From NCBI GenBank assembly GCA_009379845.1, contig WHSZ01000039.1:1-53302 (forward strand): a stretch of DNA of 53,302 nucleotides, written 5' to 3'. The position numbers and the translations under genes are program-made. The notes under the pieces are model-generated. The model worked only from the letters and a program-made list of their open reading frames with translations. It was not told where the DNA came from and did not search any database. Position 1 is the stretch's first letter, and every line of letters starts with the position of its first letter. Origin of the DNA: Pseudonocardiaceae bacterium. Lineage in GTDB: Bacteria; Actinomycetota; Actinomycetes; Mycobacteriales; Pseudonocardiaceae. Shown here in pieces: positions 43,859-52,358 of this stretch.

Positions 43859-45325
43859 TCAATCCCGAACCTGGGCGGTGAGCGTGAGGATGTTCGTTCC
43901 GGGGCGATGCGCGAACGGGGCGAATCGCACGTCGAATCCCTTACGGCTACCCAGATGCTGCAGCAGCGGGCCGTTCACCCAGTTGACGATCGAGCCGTCG
44001 TACTTGCCAGGGCCTCGGAACCCGTTGCCGTACTGCTGCGTTTCCGTCACGAACAGGTCGTGGCACTGCAACCGGCCGTACGGATGCAGGATCGGCAGCG
44101 TGTCGGCGAAACTGGCGAGCGCGCCGTTGCTGACATGCATGCGGATGTCCCCGTCCTGCTCCAGAAACGGCCGCAGCATCTCCCCGCTGACTCCGGGCGC
44201 CACCTGGTAGAGATCGAGACCGCGCAGCGGCACGTACCGCTCCTCGAGCCGGAGCGCGCCCCACACCTGACGCCAGAAACCCGCGGCGCTCTCCACATCG
44301 GGAAATTGGGCCGGGTGTACTTCGGTGAGCAGGTTCGGACCGAGCCGCAGCAACTTGTCGGCCAGCACGGTCACCGCCGTGGGATCGACGTCGAGGCCGG
44401 CCGCGATGCGCCGGGCGTCCTGGTCAGCCAGGTAGGCGCGAGCCTGCGTGTAGTAGGTGTGGTCGCCGATCCGAGCGACCTCGTCGGTCGGCAGGTTGTC
44501 GTAGACGTTCGAGATATAGGCCAGAAAGACCTTGTAGCGCAGGAAACCGAGCGCGGTCGTCGGCGCGGTGGCATCGAGCGCGAACGAGCTGACGTGCTGG
44601 ATGTGGTCGGCGACATTGGCCCGCGCCAGCGCGAGCACGTGCTCGGAGTAGTCACACATCAGGTAGTGCAGGCGACGGTAGTAGTCCCGCCCGAGCGCGC
44701 GGTCCATCGCGACGAACTCGTCAAGCCAGGTTTTCGCCTGAATGCCGTTTCCGACACCGAGTTCCACGACGTACAACTCGTCCGGCAGGGAGTTGCGCTC
44801 GGCGAGCGAATCCCACACCTGGAACAGTTCACCGATGAGATCGCGAGCGGCTTTGGCGTTCCGGGCATCGCTCTGCCCGCCAGGAAGTGCCTGCTCGTAC
44901 TGCTGGCCAGTACTTTCCTCCCAGATCCCGAGCTCTCGCCAGTACAGCGCGTTGAAATCCCAGATCCGGCTGGCGCTTGTCGCGGTCCAGTCCTCCAGGT
45001 AGTGCCTGCCGGATGAGGCCGGATCGTTGAACTCCCGCAGCATGTCGGCCACCTGCGCGGCCAGCGCCTCCTCGCCGCAGCGGCGCAGGTCGACGGCGAC
45101 CTCGAGATCCCCGGTCGATCGTGTTCCGGTTGGTGGCAGGATCTGCCGTAGATCGACGACGTCACGGAAGTTGTTGCGGTACTGAATCCAGTCGCAGACC
45201 ACCCGTAGCCGGGACAGGTCCACCGAATCGGCGCACAGCGCATCGATGATCGGGCCGAGCGCCTCGGTCAGATTCATCGGCTTGTCGCCACGAAGTTTCT
45301 TCGTCGGCCGTACGTCAACTCGCAT
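43859..45325 (-). CDS. class I SAM-dependent methyltransferase of unknown substrate
   Basis: A 488-residue protein. SAM motif I is VELGVGNG (187-194), followed by LHYLMCDYSEHVLALARANV as the acidic second strand; the pattern is nearest to MidA/PF02636-type methyltransferases, but this is uncertain. About 180 residues precede the domain and carry no motif I know. The C-terminal third (HPYGRLQCHDLFVTETQQYGNGFRGPGKYDGSIVNWVNGPLL) looks conserved and possibly substrate-binding. ATG 45325 overlaps the metF stop by 11 bases, so it is translationally coupled to the one-carbon enzymes. Confidence 0.8.
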   Translation of the reverse strand: MRVDVRPTKKLRGDKPMNLTEALGPIIDALCADSVDLSRLRVVCDWIQYRNNFRDVVDLRQILPPTGTRSTGDLEVAVDLRRCGEEALAAQVADMLREFNDPASSGRHYLEDWTATSASRIWDFNALYWRELGIWEESTGQQYEQALPGGQSDARNAKAARDLIGELFQVWDSLAERNSLPDELYVVELGVGNGIQAKTWLDEFVAMDRALGRDYYRRLHYLMCDYSEHVLALARANVADHIQHVSSFALDATAPTTALGFLRYKVFLAYISNVYDNLPTDEVARIGDHTYYTQARAYLADQDARRIAAGLDVDPTAVTVLADKLLRLGPNLLTEVHPAQFPDVESAAGFWRQVWGALRLEERYVPLRGLDLYQVAPGVSGEMLRPFLEQDGDIRMHVSNGALASFADTLPILHPYGRLQCHDLFVTETQQYGNGFRGPGKYDGSIVNWVNGPLLQHLGSRKGFDVRFAPFAHRPGTNILTLTAQVRD

Positions 45326-46310
45326 GTTCGCTCCCTTGCCCGGACAGCAGGTTCGGGGCAGATCGTGGCCCGAATCCGGCACGTTGCAGAATCTCCGGAA
45401 TCCCACGCTCGTATCCGAATGCCATCAGATGGGCGCCCGCGACGCCGGGAATCTGCTCGAGCTGCTGGAGTGATTCAACGCAGATCCGCATTCCCTCTTC
45501 GGCCACCTGGTCATCGGGAACCCCGCGCAGCCGACGCTCGACATCCTCAGGGACGTGGATGCCCGGAACGTGATTCTGGATGTATTCCAGGGCTCGGATG
45601 GAACGGATCGGACCGATCCCGGCCAGGATCCCGCAGTTCTGGTCAAGCCCGAGGTCGCGGACCTCGATCATCCACTTCGCGAAACTGTCCACATCGAACA
45701 CGAACTGGGTCTGGATGAAGTCGGCACCGGCGGCCACCTTCTTGCCGAGCCGTCGCGCCCGAAACCGTTCCGGAGGGCCGAACGGGTTCTCCACAGCACC
45801 GATCAACCAGCGTGGTGCGGGTTTGAGCGACTTCCCGGACAGTAACTTGCCGTGGTCACGCATCCACTGCGCGGTCCACACCAGCTGCACACTGTCCAGA
45901 TCGAACACCGGCTTGGCGTCCGGATGGTCGCCGAAACTGGGATGATCACCCGTCAACAGCAGCACGTTCGGAATTCCCACGGCCGATGCCGCGACGAGAT
46001 CGGCCTGCAACGCCATCCTGTTCCGGTCCCGGCACGTCAACTGCATGACGGGCTCGACACCGGCGCCGAGGGCGAGAACGCTGCCGCCCCAGCTGGCCAG
46101 CCGGGTCACGCCGCCCTGGTTGTCGGTGATGTTCGCGGCATCCACCCAGCCGCGCAGCAGCTCGGCCTTGTGGATGATCGATTCCGCATCCGCGCCTCGA
46201 GGCGGTCCGATCTCGGCGGTGATCGCGAAGCGGCCGGCGTGCAGTGCGTCGGCGAGGTTTCCCGGCGCCGACGGGGCTTTGGTCGCGGTGACCTCGCCGT
46301 TGACGTCCAC
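45315..46310 (-). CDS. metF: methylenetetrahydrofolate reductase
   Basis: A 331-residue MTHFR. AITAEIGPPRGADAESI gives the folate/flavin-site Glu, NVLLLTGDHPSFGDHPDAKPVFDLDSVQLV the FAD loop, and AGADFIQTQFVFD the core barrel strand. It interconverts methylene- and methyl-tetrahydrofolate. The GTG at 46310 shares one base with the MetV stop, so the pair is probably made together; in acetogens MetV and MetF form a complex. Unlike E. coli MetF it lies beside a Cys-rich MetV, which suggests an electron donor other than NADH. Confidence 0.92.
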   Translation of the reverse strand: MDVNGEVTATKAPSAPGNLADALHAGRFAITAEIGPPRGADAESIIHKAELLRGWVDAANITDNQGGVTRLASWGGSVLALGAGVEPVMQLTCRDRNRMALQADLVAASAVGIPNVLLLTGDHPSFGDHPDAKPVFDLDSVQLVWTAQWMRDHGKLLSGKSLKPAPRWLIGAVENPFGPPERFRARRLGKKVAAGADFIQTQFVFDVDSFAKWMIEVRDLGLDQNCGILAGIGPIRSIRALEYIQNHVPGIHVPEDVERRLRGVPDDQVAEEGMRICVESLQQLEQIPGVAGAHLMAFGYERGIPEILQRAGFGPRSAPNLLSGQGSEHAS

Positions 46311-46876
46311 TAGGCGGCCACCTTGTCGTCGCGTCGAGCGCCTCCCTGGACGGGGCGTTCGCGCCCGTCGAGCCCATCGGTCGCCGTCCACAGCTCGTCG
46401 TCGCGGCCGAGCCAGTAGTTCACCCAGGAACTGCGGCCGCGTTGCCGGTGGTCCACCGGCCGCTGCAGCAGGGCGAGGTCATCTTCATGGCCTTCCCGCT
46501 CGGCCCGTTCGAATGCGATCAGCCAGACGCAGGTGATACCCGGGTAGACCTCGCAGTCGCCGTTCGCGGCCACACCACCGCACGGCCCGTTGCGAAGCTG
46601 TTTCGGGCAACTCATCGGGCAGGCGTATCCGGTGGCTGGCAACGCGCACTGACCGCACATCTGGCAGTTGAAGATGTCGCTCTTGGCTTTCTCCTCGGCC
46701 TTGGTGAAAATCCGGTACGCCCAGCCGTGCCGTTCAAGCCAGGCCGCGAGAACCCGGTAGAACCGATTCGGCTGAAGAAAGCGGTGCAACAGATACAGCA
46801 GCCGACTCGAGAAGCGCGGATCGGTTGGCACCGGCTTGCCGGCCGCGTGGCCGGCGGAAGCAGGTTGGTTCCGCAC
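46310..46876 (-). CDS. MetV-like Cys-rich MTHFR partner protein
   Basis: A 188-residue protein with the MTHFR_C (PF12225) signature: CQMCGQCALPATGYACPMSCPK, then RNGPCGG and GDCEVYPGITC. Cysteines 71, 74, 77, 86, 90, 99, 108 and 116 are suited to zinc or an iron-sulfur cluster. In Moorella and other acetogens MetV joins MetF as an electron-transfer subunit. The GTG at 46876 has an excellent GAGGAGGTG upstream. The N-terminal 60 residues are basic and helical. It starts 38 bases after the small Cys protein. Confidence 0.9.
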   Translation of the reverse strand: MRNQPASAGHAAGKPVPTDPRFSSRLLYLLHRFLQPNRFYRVLAAWLERHGWAYRIFTKAEEKAKSDIFNCQMCGQCALPATGYACPMSCPKQLRNGPCGGVAANGDCEVYPGITCVWLIAFERAEREGHEDDLALLQRPVDHRQRGRSSWVNYWLGRDDELWTATDGLDGRERPVQGGARRDDKVAA

Positions 46877-46914
46877 GCCCCACCTCCTCGTGTCGTGAAC
46901 GTTGCGATCGATGG

Positions 46915-47118
46915 TCAGCTACTGGCGGCCGTGGGCCGTTTGGCCGTGGCCGGCGCACTCGAACGGTCCGCGCCGGAGCCGCGTAGCCTGGCGACGGTTT
47001 GCCGCAGGAAGCTGATCTCTCGCGTGAGGGAGTCGATGAGTTCGACGTCGACCTCGCGGGAGCGTGCTTGCCCGTTCATCTGGTATCCGCAGCATGGACA
47101 TCGTTGTTCCGTGCTCAT
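46915..47118 (-). CDS. small Cys-rich coiled-coil protein
   Basis: A 67-residue protein not obvious from length alone. It opens MSTEQRCPCCGYQMNG (Cys7, 9, 10: a metal-knuckle-like cluster), then a heptad-like helix (VELIDSLTREISFLRQTVARL) and a low-complexity tail. ATG 47118 has GGAG nine bases upstream. First gene of the minus-strand methyl-cycle operon, 38 bases before MetV. It may be a metal-binding or assembly partner for MetV/MetF or a regulator; I do not recognise it. The three cysteines imply metal binding through a dimer or a partner. Confidence 0.6.
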   Translation of the reverse strand: MSTEQRCPCCGYQMNGQARSREVDVELIDSLTREISFLRQTVARLRGSGADRSSAPATAKRPTAASS

Positions 47119-47226
47119 CACGTTCACTCCAGTACCCAGGTATGCGAGGCGTTCTGCTGCTTTCCAGGGTCCAACCGGGTGGGCGGGAAAACATCCGGCC
47201 CACGGCACAAATTCGGGGTTGCCGCG

Positions 47227-47244
47227 CTTGTGTCCCAACACAAG
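47227..47244. promoter_or_regulatory. inverted repeat CTTGTGT-CCCA-ACACAAG
   Basis: Two perfect seven-base arms with a four-base centre, in the 265-base gap between the divergent methyl-cycle operon and the PucR gene. It lies about 110 bases upstream of the small Cys protein and 140 bases upstream of pucR, a suitable place for a shared regulator site. Confidence 0.5.
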
Positions 47245-47323
47245 GCGGGGAGGTATGGCGGCCGAGGCGACAGGGCCGAGGCGACACAGTCTTCCGCTGA
47301 GTGAAAAGGGTCTCGTGTTGGCG

Positions 47324-47346
47324 CTCACACGGTCGGATGGTGTGAG
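47324..47346. promoter_or_regulatory. inverted repeat CTCACAC-N9-GTGTGAG
   Basis: Perfect seven-base arms at 47324-47330 and 47340-47346 with a nine-base centre, ending 37 bases before the PucR start. The centre-to-centre arm spacing of 16 bases fits a dimeric regulator. A perfect TACCGGTA lies just after it (47348-47355). Autoregulation by PucR is a reasonable guess. Confidence 0.5.
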
Positions 47347-47383
47347 ATACCGGTAGTACCAGCGACAGGAAGCTCAGCATCCG

Positions 47384-48772
47384 GTGGACGCACACGCCGA
47401 CCCAGCAGCACCGATGCCCAGCCTGACGACACCGGCCCAGTTGGCCAACGGCGCGCAGGTGGGTGATGGGTCGGCGGCGCATGCCGAGGTCGGCAAGGAA
47501 AACCTCGCGCTTCGTAAGCTCGTCGCGCTGTGCGGGCACCTGACCAGCCTCGCCGCGCAGAACGCGGGCATCCAAGCGGTCACCGAACTGATCGCCGAGC
47601 GCACCGACGCGACCGTGGCGGTGGTGGACCAGCAGATGGCCGTGCTGGTGGCCGCGCTGCCAGGGGAGTCGAGCGAGCGGGCCGCCACGCACATCCAGGA
47701 CCACGTGGTGCATCCCCGGCTGGCGAACGTGCTGAACACGACCAGCCACACCCGCCGGCCGCTGCGCCTTCCGGACACCGAAAGCTCGAGTTCGCTGACG
47801 GTGGCTCCGATCCTCGTCGGCGATGAGGTTCCGGCCTATCTGATGACGCTCGGCACCGGCGGTCATGGGTTCGGGGAGGACATGAGCCTGCTGCTGAGCG
47901 AACACGCCGCCACGATCTGCGGAGTGATCATGGGGCGCGAGCGCGTGGTGGCAGCCGCTGCCGGACGGGCACGCGATGATCTAGTAGCCGGGCTGCTGTC
48001 CGGAAGGGCGAACGAGGACGGCGAGGTGCAGCGGTGGGCCCGGCACGTCGGATACGACGAGACCCAGGAACACCACGTGCTGTCCATCGTGCTCGATCCG
48101 GTCGCGAACCAGCTTGATGACGACCGGGGCGAGGAGCTGCTGGCACGGCTGTCGGGTTCGGTGGATCATTTCTTCGCCACCCAGGCACCGGACGCGATCG
48201 TGTCCACGCGGGACTCGGAGATGGTCGTCGTGTTGCCGGCGACGGCCGAACGGCACCCCGGATCGCGCGCCACGCGGCTCGGCGACGCATGCCTGAAACG
48301 CGTTCGCAGGCAGTTCTCCGATGTTCAGGTGACCATCGGAATCGGCAGGCCGTGTCGGGACGCGGTGGACATCGCACGCTCCTACGCGGACGCTCGGCGC
48401 ACCATCGAGACCGCGCGGCGGATGGGACGGCTCGGCCGCGTCGTCGCGTTCGACGATCTCGGCATCCATCGCCTGCTGCTGCAGACCGCCAACCTGGACG
48501 ATCTGCGGACCTTCGCCCGCGAAGTGCTCGGGCCGCTCGGACACGGCGACAAGGCCGGCGCTGCCGAGTATCTATCGACGCTGTCCGCGTACTTCCGGGA
48601 GAATTACAGCCCACAACGGGCGTCCCGGGAACTGCACGTACATCCGAACACGGTGACGTACCGGATCAAGAAGGTCGAGGAGATCACCGGACTCGACCTC
48701 GGGAACTACCGGGATCGGCTGATGGCGCAGGTGGCCCTTGAGATCCTGGACGCGGTAGGGGATGGGCGATGA
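47384..48772 (+). CDS. PucR/CdaR-family transcriptional regulator
   Basis: A 462-residue cytoplasmic regulator. A GAF-like N-terminal region (LIAERTDATVAVVDQQMAVLVAAL) is followed by a middle GGDEF-like CdaR domain (TIGIGRPCRDAVDIARSYADARRTIETARRMG) and a C-terminal PucR helix-turn-helix (ASRELHVHPNTVTYRIKKVEEITGLDLGNYRDRLMAQVALEIL). Family members sense purine, proline or other metabolites. GTG 47384 has AGGAAG 11 bases upstream. Its stop overlaps the BhmT-MetF gene (ATGA), and it is divergent from the metV-metF operon, so it is the obvious local regulator of both. Confidence 0.9.
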   Translation: MDAHADPAAPMPSLTTPAQLANGAQVGDGSAAHAEVGKENLALRKLVALCGHLTSLAAQNAGIQAVTELIAERTDATVAVVDQQMAVLVAALPGESSERAATHIQDHVVHPRLANVLNTTSHTRRPLRLPDTESSSSLTVAPILVGDEVPAYLMTLGTGGHGFGEDMSLLLSEHAATICGVIMGRERVVAAAAGRARDDLVAGLLSGRANEDGEVQRWARHVGYDETQEHHVLSIVLDPVANQLDDDRGEELLARLSGSVDHFFATQAPDAIVSTRDSEMVVVLPATAERHPGSRATRLGDACLKRVRRQFSDVQVTIGIGRPCRDAVDIARSYADARRTIETARRMGRLGRVVAFDDLGIHRLLLQTANLDDLRTFAREVLGPLGHGDKAGAAEYLSTLSAYFRENYSPQRASRELHVHPNTVTYRIKKVEEITGLDLGNYRDRLMAQVALEILDAVGDGR

Positions 48773-50571
48773 GTGACTTCGACACCGAGTTGGGTCGGCG
48801 CGTCCTGGTCTGCGACGGGGCGATGGGCACGATGCTGCATGCCGCCGGAAACTCGCTGGATCGAGCGTTGCCGGAGTTGAACCTGTCCAACGCCGAACTG
48901 GTCACCACGGTGCACCAGAGCTACGTCAGCGCGGGCGTGGACGTGATCTTGACGAACACATTCGGCGCCAGCAGGCTCCGGCTCGCGGATCATGGTTATT
49001 CCGGCGATGTCCGGGAGATCAACCTGGCGGGGGCGCGGATCGCCCGCCAAGTGCGAGAAGCGGCGGATCGGCAGGTCTTTGTCGGCGGATCGATCTCGCC
49101 CGCGGTGACCGCCGGACAGCGCCAGGGGATCGGCGTGAACGAACGAGTCGAGGCGATCGCCGAGCAAGTGGATGCCCTGGCCGAGGGTGGCGTCGACGTG
49201 CTGGTGTTCGAGACGTTCGGGTATCTCGACGAGCTGGTCGAGGCCATTTCCACGGCGGCGGGCCGTACCGACTTGCCGATCATCGCGCAGGCCACCATCA
49301 CCGGTGACGGGGGCACGCTCGGCGGCGAGACACCCCACGATCTGGCGACCGCGGTGAGCGCGCTCCCGGTCGTGGCGCTCGGCGCGAACTGCACGGTTGG
49401 CCCGCAGGGCATGCTCGCCGTGGTTGAGGAGCTGCGCCGGTTCACCTCGTTGCCGATCATCGCCCAGCCGAACGCCGGCTTGCCGCGCCGGGTACACGGC
49501 CGGCGTTTCGAATACAACATCGACGGCGACTACTTCGCCCGTTATGCGCGCCGCTACACGGAAAGCGGGGCCATGCTGATCGGGGGCTGCTGCGGCACCA
49601 CACCGACCCATCTCGGTGCGGCGGTCAGCGGTGTCGCCGATCTGCGCCCCCGCGAGCGCAGGGAGACCGGCACAAGGGCCGCGCCGGCGTCCGGGCAGAG
49701 TGAGCTCGCGGATCGGCTGGTCCGGCGCGATTTCGTGACCGCTGCCGCCATCACGCCACCGTCCGGTGGCGGTGCCGACGAGGCGGCCGAGGTCGTTGCC
49801 GGCTTGCATCGCCGTGGCATCGACCTGTTCACGGTCGCCGCCCGGCCGAGTACCCGGGCCCAGCTGACCGCCATCAGCCTGGCGCTGCATATCCAGCAGA
49901 ACGTCGAGGTGGCAACGATCCCGACGGTGACCACCTGGGACACCACCATCATGACGTTGCAGGCCAACCTGCTCGGGGCGCATGCGCTCGGGGTGCGCAC
50001 GGTGATCTGCGAAACCGGGAACCCGCCGCTGCGCGGTGACTATCCCAACGCGGACGGTATCTGGGAAGTCGACTCGGTCGGGCTGATCGAGCTGCTCGCC
50101 GGGCTGAATTCCGGGCGGGACTGCAACGGGTTGAGCCTGGCGACGAAGACCTCGTTCCACATCGGTGCGCGGTTCAACCCCGGCGCCGACGACATCGACG
50201 CGGAGATCGCCCGTACCAGGGACAAGCTGCGTGCCGGTGCGGACTTCCTCATCACGCGCCCGGTGTACGAACTGGACACGTTCCGCCGGATGACCGTGGA
50301 CCTGTCCGAGGAGGATGTGCCGGTGCTCCTCGCGATATCGCCGCTGGGTAGCTTCGCCGAGGCGGAGTACCTCGCCTACGAGGTGCCGGACGTGACCATA
50401 CCGGCGGCGACACTGCGGGCCATGGAACGTGCGGGTGCTGGCGCGGCGGACGTAGGGTTGGAGCTGGCCACCGAATTGCTCGGGCAAGCTCGCGGGCTGG
50501 CCCGCGGTGTGGTGCTCGGCGTACCGGACGGCGAGCCGGAACGGGTGGAGCGGCTGCTACGGGCGGTCTGA
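48769..50571 (+). CDS. bifunctional homocysteine S-methyltransferase / methylenetetrahydrofolate reductase
   Basis: A 600-residue fusion, as in B. subtilis YitJ. Residues 8-285 are a homocysteine S-methyltransferase domain with zinc Cys208 (GANCTV), Cys274 and Cys275 (IGGCCGTTP). Residues 310-600 are an MTHFR domain (AAITPPSGGGADEAAEVVAGL, NVEVATIPTVTTWD, LRAGADFLITRPVYE). It could reduce methylene-folate and pass the methyl to homocysteine in one protein. This is the second MTHFR and second homocysteine methyltransferase in 8 kb. The ATG overlaps the pucR stop. Confidence 0.92.
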   Translation: MSDFDTELGRRVLVCDGAMGTMLHAAGNSLDRALPELNLSNAELVTTVHQSYVSAGVDVILTNTFGASRLRLADHGYSGDVREINLAGARIARQVREAADRQVFVGGSISPAVTAGQRQGIGVNERVEAIAEQVDALAEGGVDVLVFETFGYLDELVEAISTAAGRTDLPIIAQATITGDGGTLGGETPHDLATAVSALPVVALGANCTVGPQGMLAVVEELRRFTSLPIIAQPNAGLPRRVHGRRFEYNIDGDYFARYARRYTESGAMLIGGCCGTTPTHLGAAVSGVADLRPRERRETGTRAAPASGQSELADRLVRRDFVTAAAITPPSGGGADEAAEVVAGLHRRGIDLFTVAARPSTRAQLTAISLALHIQQNVEVATIPTVTTWDTTIMTLQANLLGAHALGVRTVICETGNPPLRGDYPNADGIWEVDSVGLIELLAGLNSGRDCNGLSLATKTSFHIGARFNPGADDIDAEIARTRDKLRAGADFLITRPVYELDTFRRMTVDLSEEDVPVLLAISPLGSFAEAEYLAYEVPDVTIPAATLRAMERAGAGAADVGLELATELLGQARGLARGVVLGVPDGEPERVERLLRAV

Positions 50572-50629
50572 GCAGCCGGATCTGTGGCTTTTCATAATTC
50601 GGCCGGCGAAATTCTGTGACCACGGTCGG

Positions 50630-50659
50630 TTGTCCCGCTGTGCCGGGGAGTTCGATAGT
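50630..50659 (+). promoter_or_regulatory. possible promoter of purU
   Basis: TTGTCC (50630-50635) and GATAGT (50654-50659) are separated by 18 bases, and lie about 38 bases before the purU ATG. The 125-base gap from the preceding gene also suggests separate initiation. Assigned by eye. Confidence 0.35.
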
Positions 50660-50696
50660 GGACAATGGTTTGTGTTGTCTCTGCGAAAGGCCAGCC

Positions 50697-51593
50697 ATGA
50701 CTGCCTATTCCTCGGTCTACGTGCCAGAGCGGCCGGGAATGCGCGACCTCGGACGACTGCTGATTTCCTGCCCGGATCGGCCAGGGATCGTGGCCACCGT
50801 CACCGGATACCTGTTCCGCTCGGGCGCCACGATCACGGAATCTCAGCAGTACACCACCGATCCGAACGCCGGGCGGTTCTTTCTGCGGCTGGAATTCGTG
50901 CTCCCCGAACTGGAACGCAAGCTCGCTGATCTGGAACACGGCTTCACGGATATGGCCGAGGCGTTCGGCATGGAATGGCGTTTTACCAGGGCGGCGCGGA
51001 TCAAACGCCTGGCGATCATGGTTTCCAAAGCCGATCACGCGTTACAGGAATTGCTCTGGCGCCGTAAGACCGGAGACCTTCGGGCGGAGATCAGTATGGT
51101 GATCTCCAACCATCCCGATCTCGCGGAAACGGTGCACGGGTGGGGGCTACCGTTCCACCACATTCCGGTATCCGCGGAAACCAAAGCGGAAGCCGAGGAA
51201 AAGCAGCTGAACTTGCTGGCGGATGACGTCGACACCGTTGTGCTCGCCCGCTACATGCAGGTGCTCTCGCCCGATTTCCTGAGTCGATTCCCGAATCAGG
51301 CGATCAACATCCACCACAGCTTCCTGCCGGCGTTCGTGGGTGCGAACCCGTATGCCGCGGCCGAGCAGCGGGGCGTGAAGCTGATCGGGGCCACCGCCCA
51401 CTACGTGACCGCGGACCTGGACGCCGGACCGATCATCGAGCAGGACGTCTGCCGGGTTGACCACCGGCATTCGGTCGCTGACCTGCGGCGCAGCGGTCGG
51501 TACGTGGAGCGGGCCGTGCTCGCTCGGGCGGTGTCCTGGCACGTCGAGGATCGGGTCATCGTGCACGACAACAAGACCATCGTGTTCGCCTGA
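50697..51593 (+). CDS. purU: formyltetrahydrofolate deformylase
   Basis: A 298-residue enzyme that hydrolyses 10-formyl-tetrahydrofolate to formate and tetrahydrofolate. The N-terminal ACT domain (LLISCPDRPGIVATVTGYLFRSGATITESQQYT) would sense methionine or glycine; the C-terminal formyltransferase-like domain has INIHHSFLPAF with the catalytic Asn-His pair and GATAHYVTADLDAGPIIEQD with the Asp. ATG 50697 has GAAAGG six bases upstream. Next to MTHFR and methionine synthases, it balances the folate pool by releasing surplus one-carbon units. Confidence 0.95.
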   Translation: MTAYSSVYVPERPGMRDLGRLLISCPDRPGIVATVTGYLFRSGATITESQQYTTDPNAGRFFLRLEFVLPELERKLADLEHGFTDMAEAFGMEWRFTRAARIKRLAIMVSKADHALQELLWRRKTGDLRAEISMVISNHPDLAETVHGWGLPFHHIPVSAETKAEAEEKQLNLLADDVDTVVLARYMQVLSPDFLSRFPNQAINIHHSFLPAFVGANPYAAAEQRGVKLIGATAHYVTADLDAGPIIEQDVCRVDHRHSVADLRRSGRYVERAVLARAVSWHVEDRVIVHDNKTIVFA

Positions 51594-51632
51594 CGCTGGT
51601 GCTCGATGCGGTGCCGCGTCAGACCGCGGCCT

Positions 51633-52271
51633 TCAGTCCTTACGTCCACTGATCACGAGACCGGCGCCAAGGCCGATCATCACCAGCCCGCCGGTACCGC
51701 CGACCAGCTCGAGCCTGCGGGGAGAGCGGACGAACCAGGAGCGTGCGGTGCTCGCGAGAAACGCCCAGCAGCTGTCCAGCACCAGCGCGGTGACCGAGAA
51801 GATCACCCCGAGCAGCAGCATCTGCACCGGCACCTGCCCAGCGCCGCGGTCGACGAACTGCGGAAGCACCGCGGCGAGGAACACGATCGACTTGGGATTC
51901 GCCGCCCCGACCACGAGGCCGTCCCGCAGTACCCGCAGCGCCCTGGCCGGTGTCGCGACCACGCCGTTGTCCGCGGCCATGGAACGGCGGTGCCGAATCG
52001 CCTGCACACCCAGGTAGATCAGGTAGCCGGCACCGACCAGCTTGATCGCGGTGAACACCGCCACCGATCGTTCGACGACCGCGCCGATCCCGAAAGCCAC
52101 CGCCACGACCTGCAGGTACACTCCGACGGCGTTGCCGAGCACGGTGAGCAGGGCATCGCGCCGCCCGACGCTCAACGCCCTGCCGATGGTGAACAGCACG
52201 CTGGGCCCCGGCACTACCACGATGATCGCCGACGCGAGGGTGAACGCGAGCAGCTGGTTCGTGGTAATCAC
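51633..52271 (-). CDS. LysE/RhtB-family exporter
   Basis: A 212-residue membrane protein with six hydrophobic segments. The early FTLASAIIVVVPGPSVLFTIGRALSVGRRDALLTVLGN is the LysE/RhtB signature, and GLVVGAANPKSIVFLAAVLPQFVD is conserved in the fourth region. Family members export amino acids such as lysine, threonine, homoserine or others. GTG 52271 gives a normal N-terminus; an upstream extension would be non-native. It converges with purU, with 39 bases between stops. Substrate not predictable; next to methionine genes, a methionine-family amino acid is only a guess. Confidence 0.9.
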   Translation of the reverse strand: MITTNQLLAFTLASAIIVVVPGPSVLFTIGRALSVGRRDALLTVLGNAVGVYLQVVAVAFGIGAVVERSVAVFTAIKLVGAGYLIYLGVQAIRHRRSMAADNGVVATPARALRVLRDGLVVGAANPKSIVFLAAVLPQFVDRGAGQVPVQMLLLGVIFSVTALVLDSCWAFLASTARSWFVRSPRRLELVGGTGGLVMIGLGAGLVISGRKD

Positions 52272-52358
52272 GGACGTCAGCCTAGCGGCGGCCGGCAGCG
52301 GGGCACACCGAATTTCGGCTGGCCAGCACGCTTCCGCCCCGGGTGACAAGATCGGAGT

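Noticed and set aside
50572..50696. Methionine or cobalamin riboswitch before the one-carbon genes
   Set aside because: The gap is short and shows only a weak AATTCG/CGAAATT symmetry; no conserved riboswitch core is readable here or at 47119-47383.
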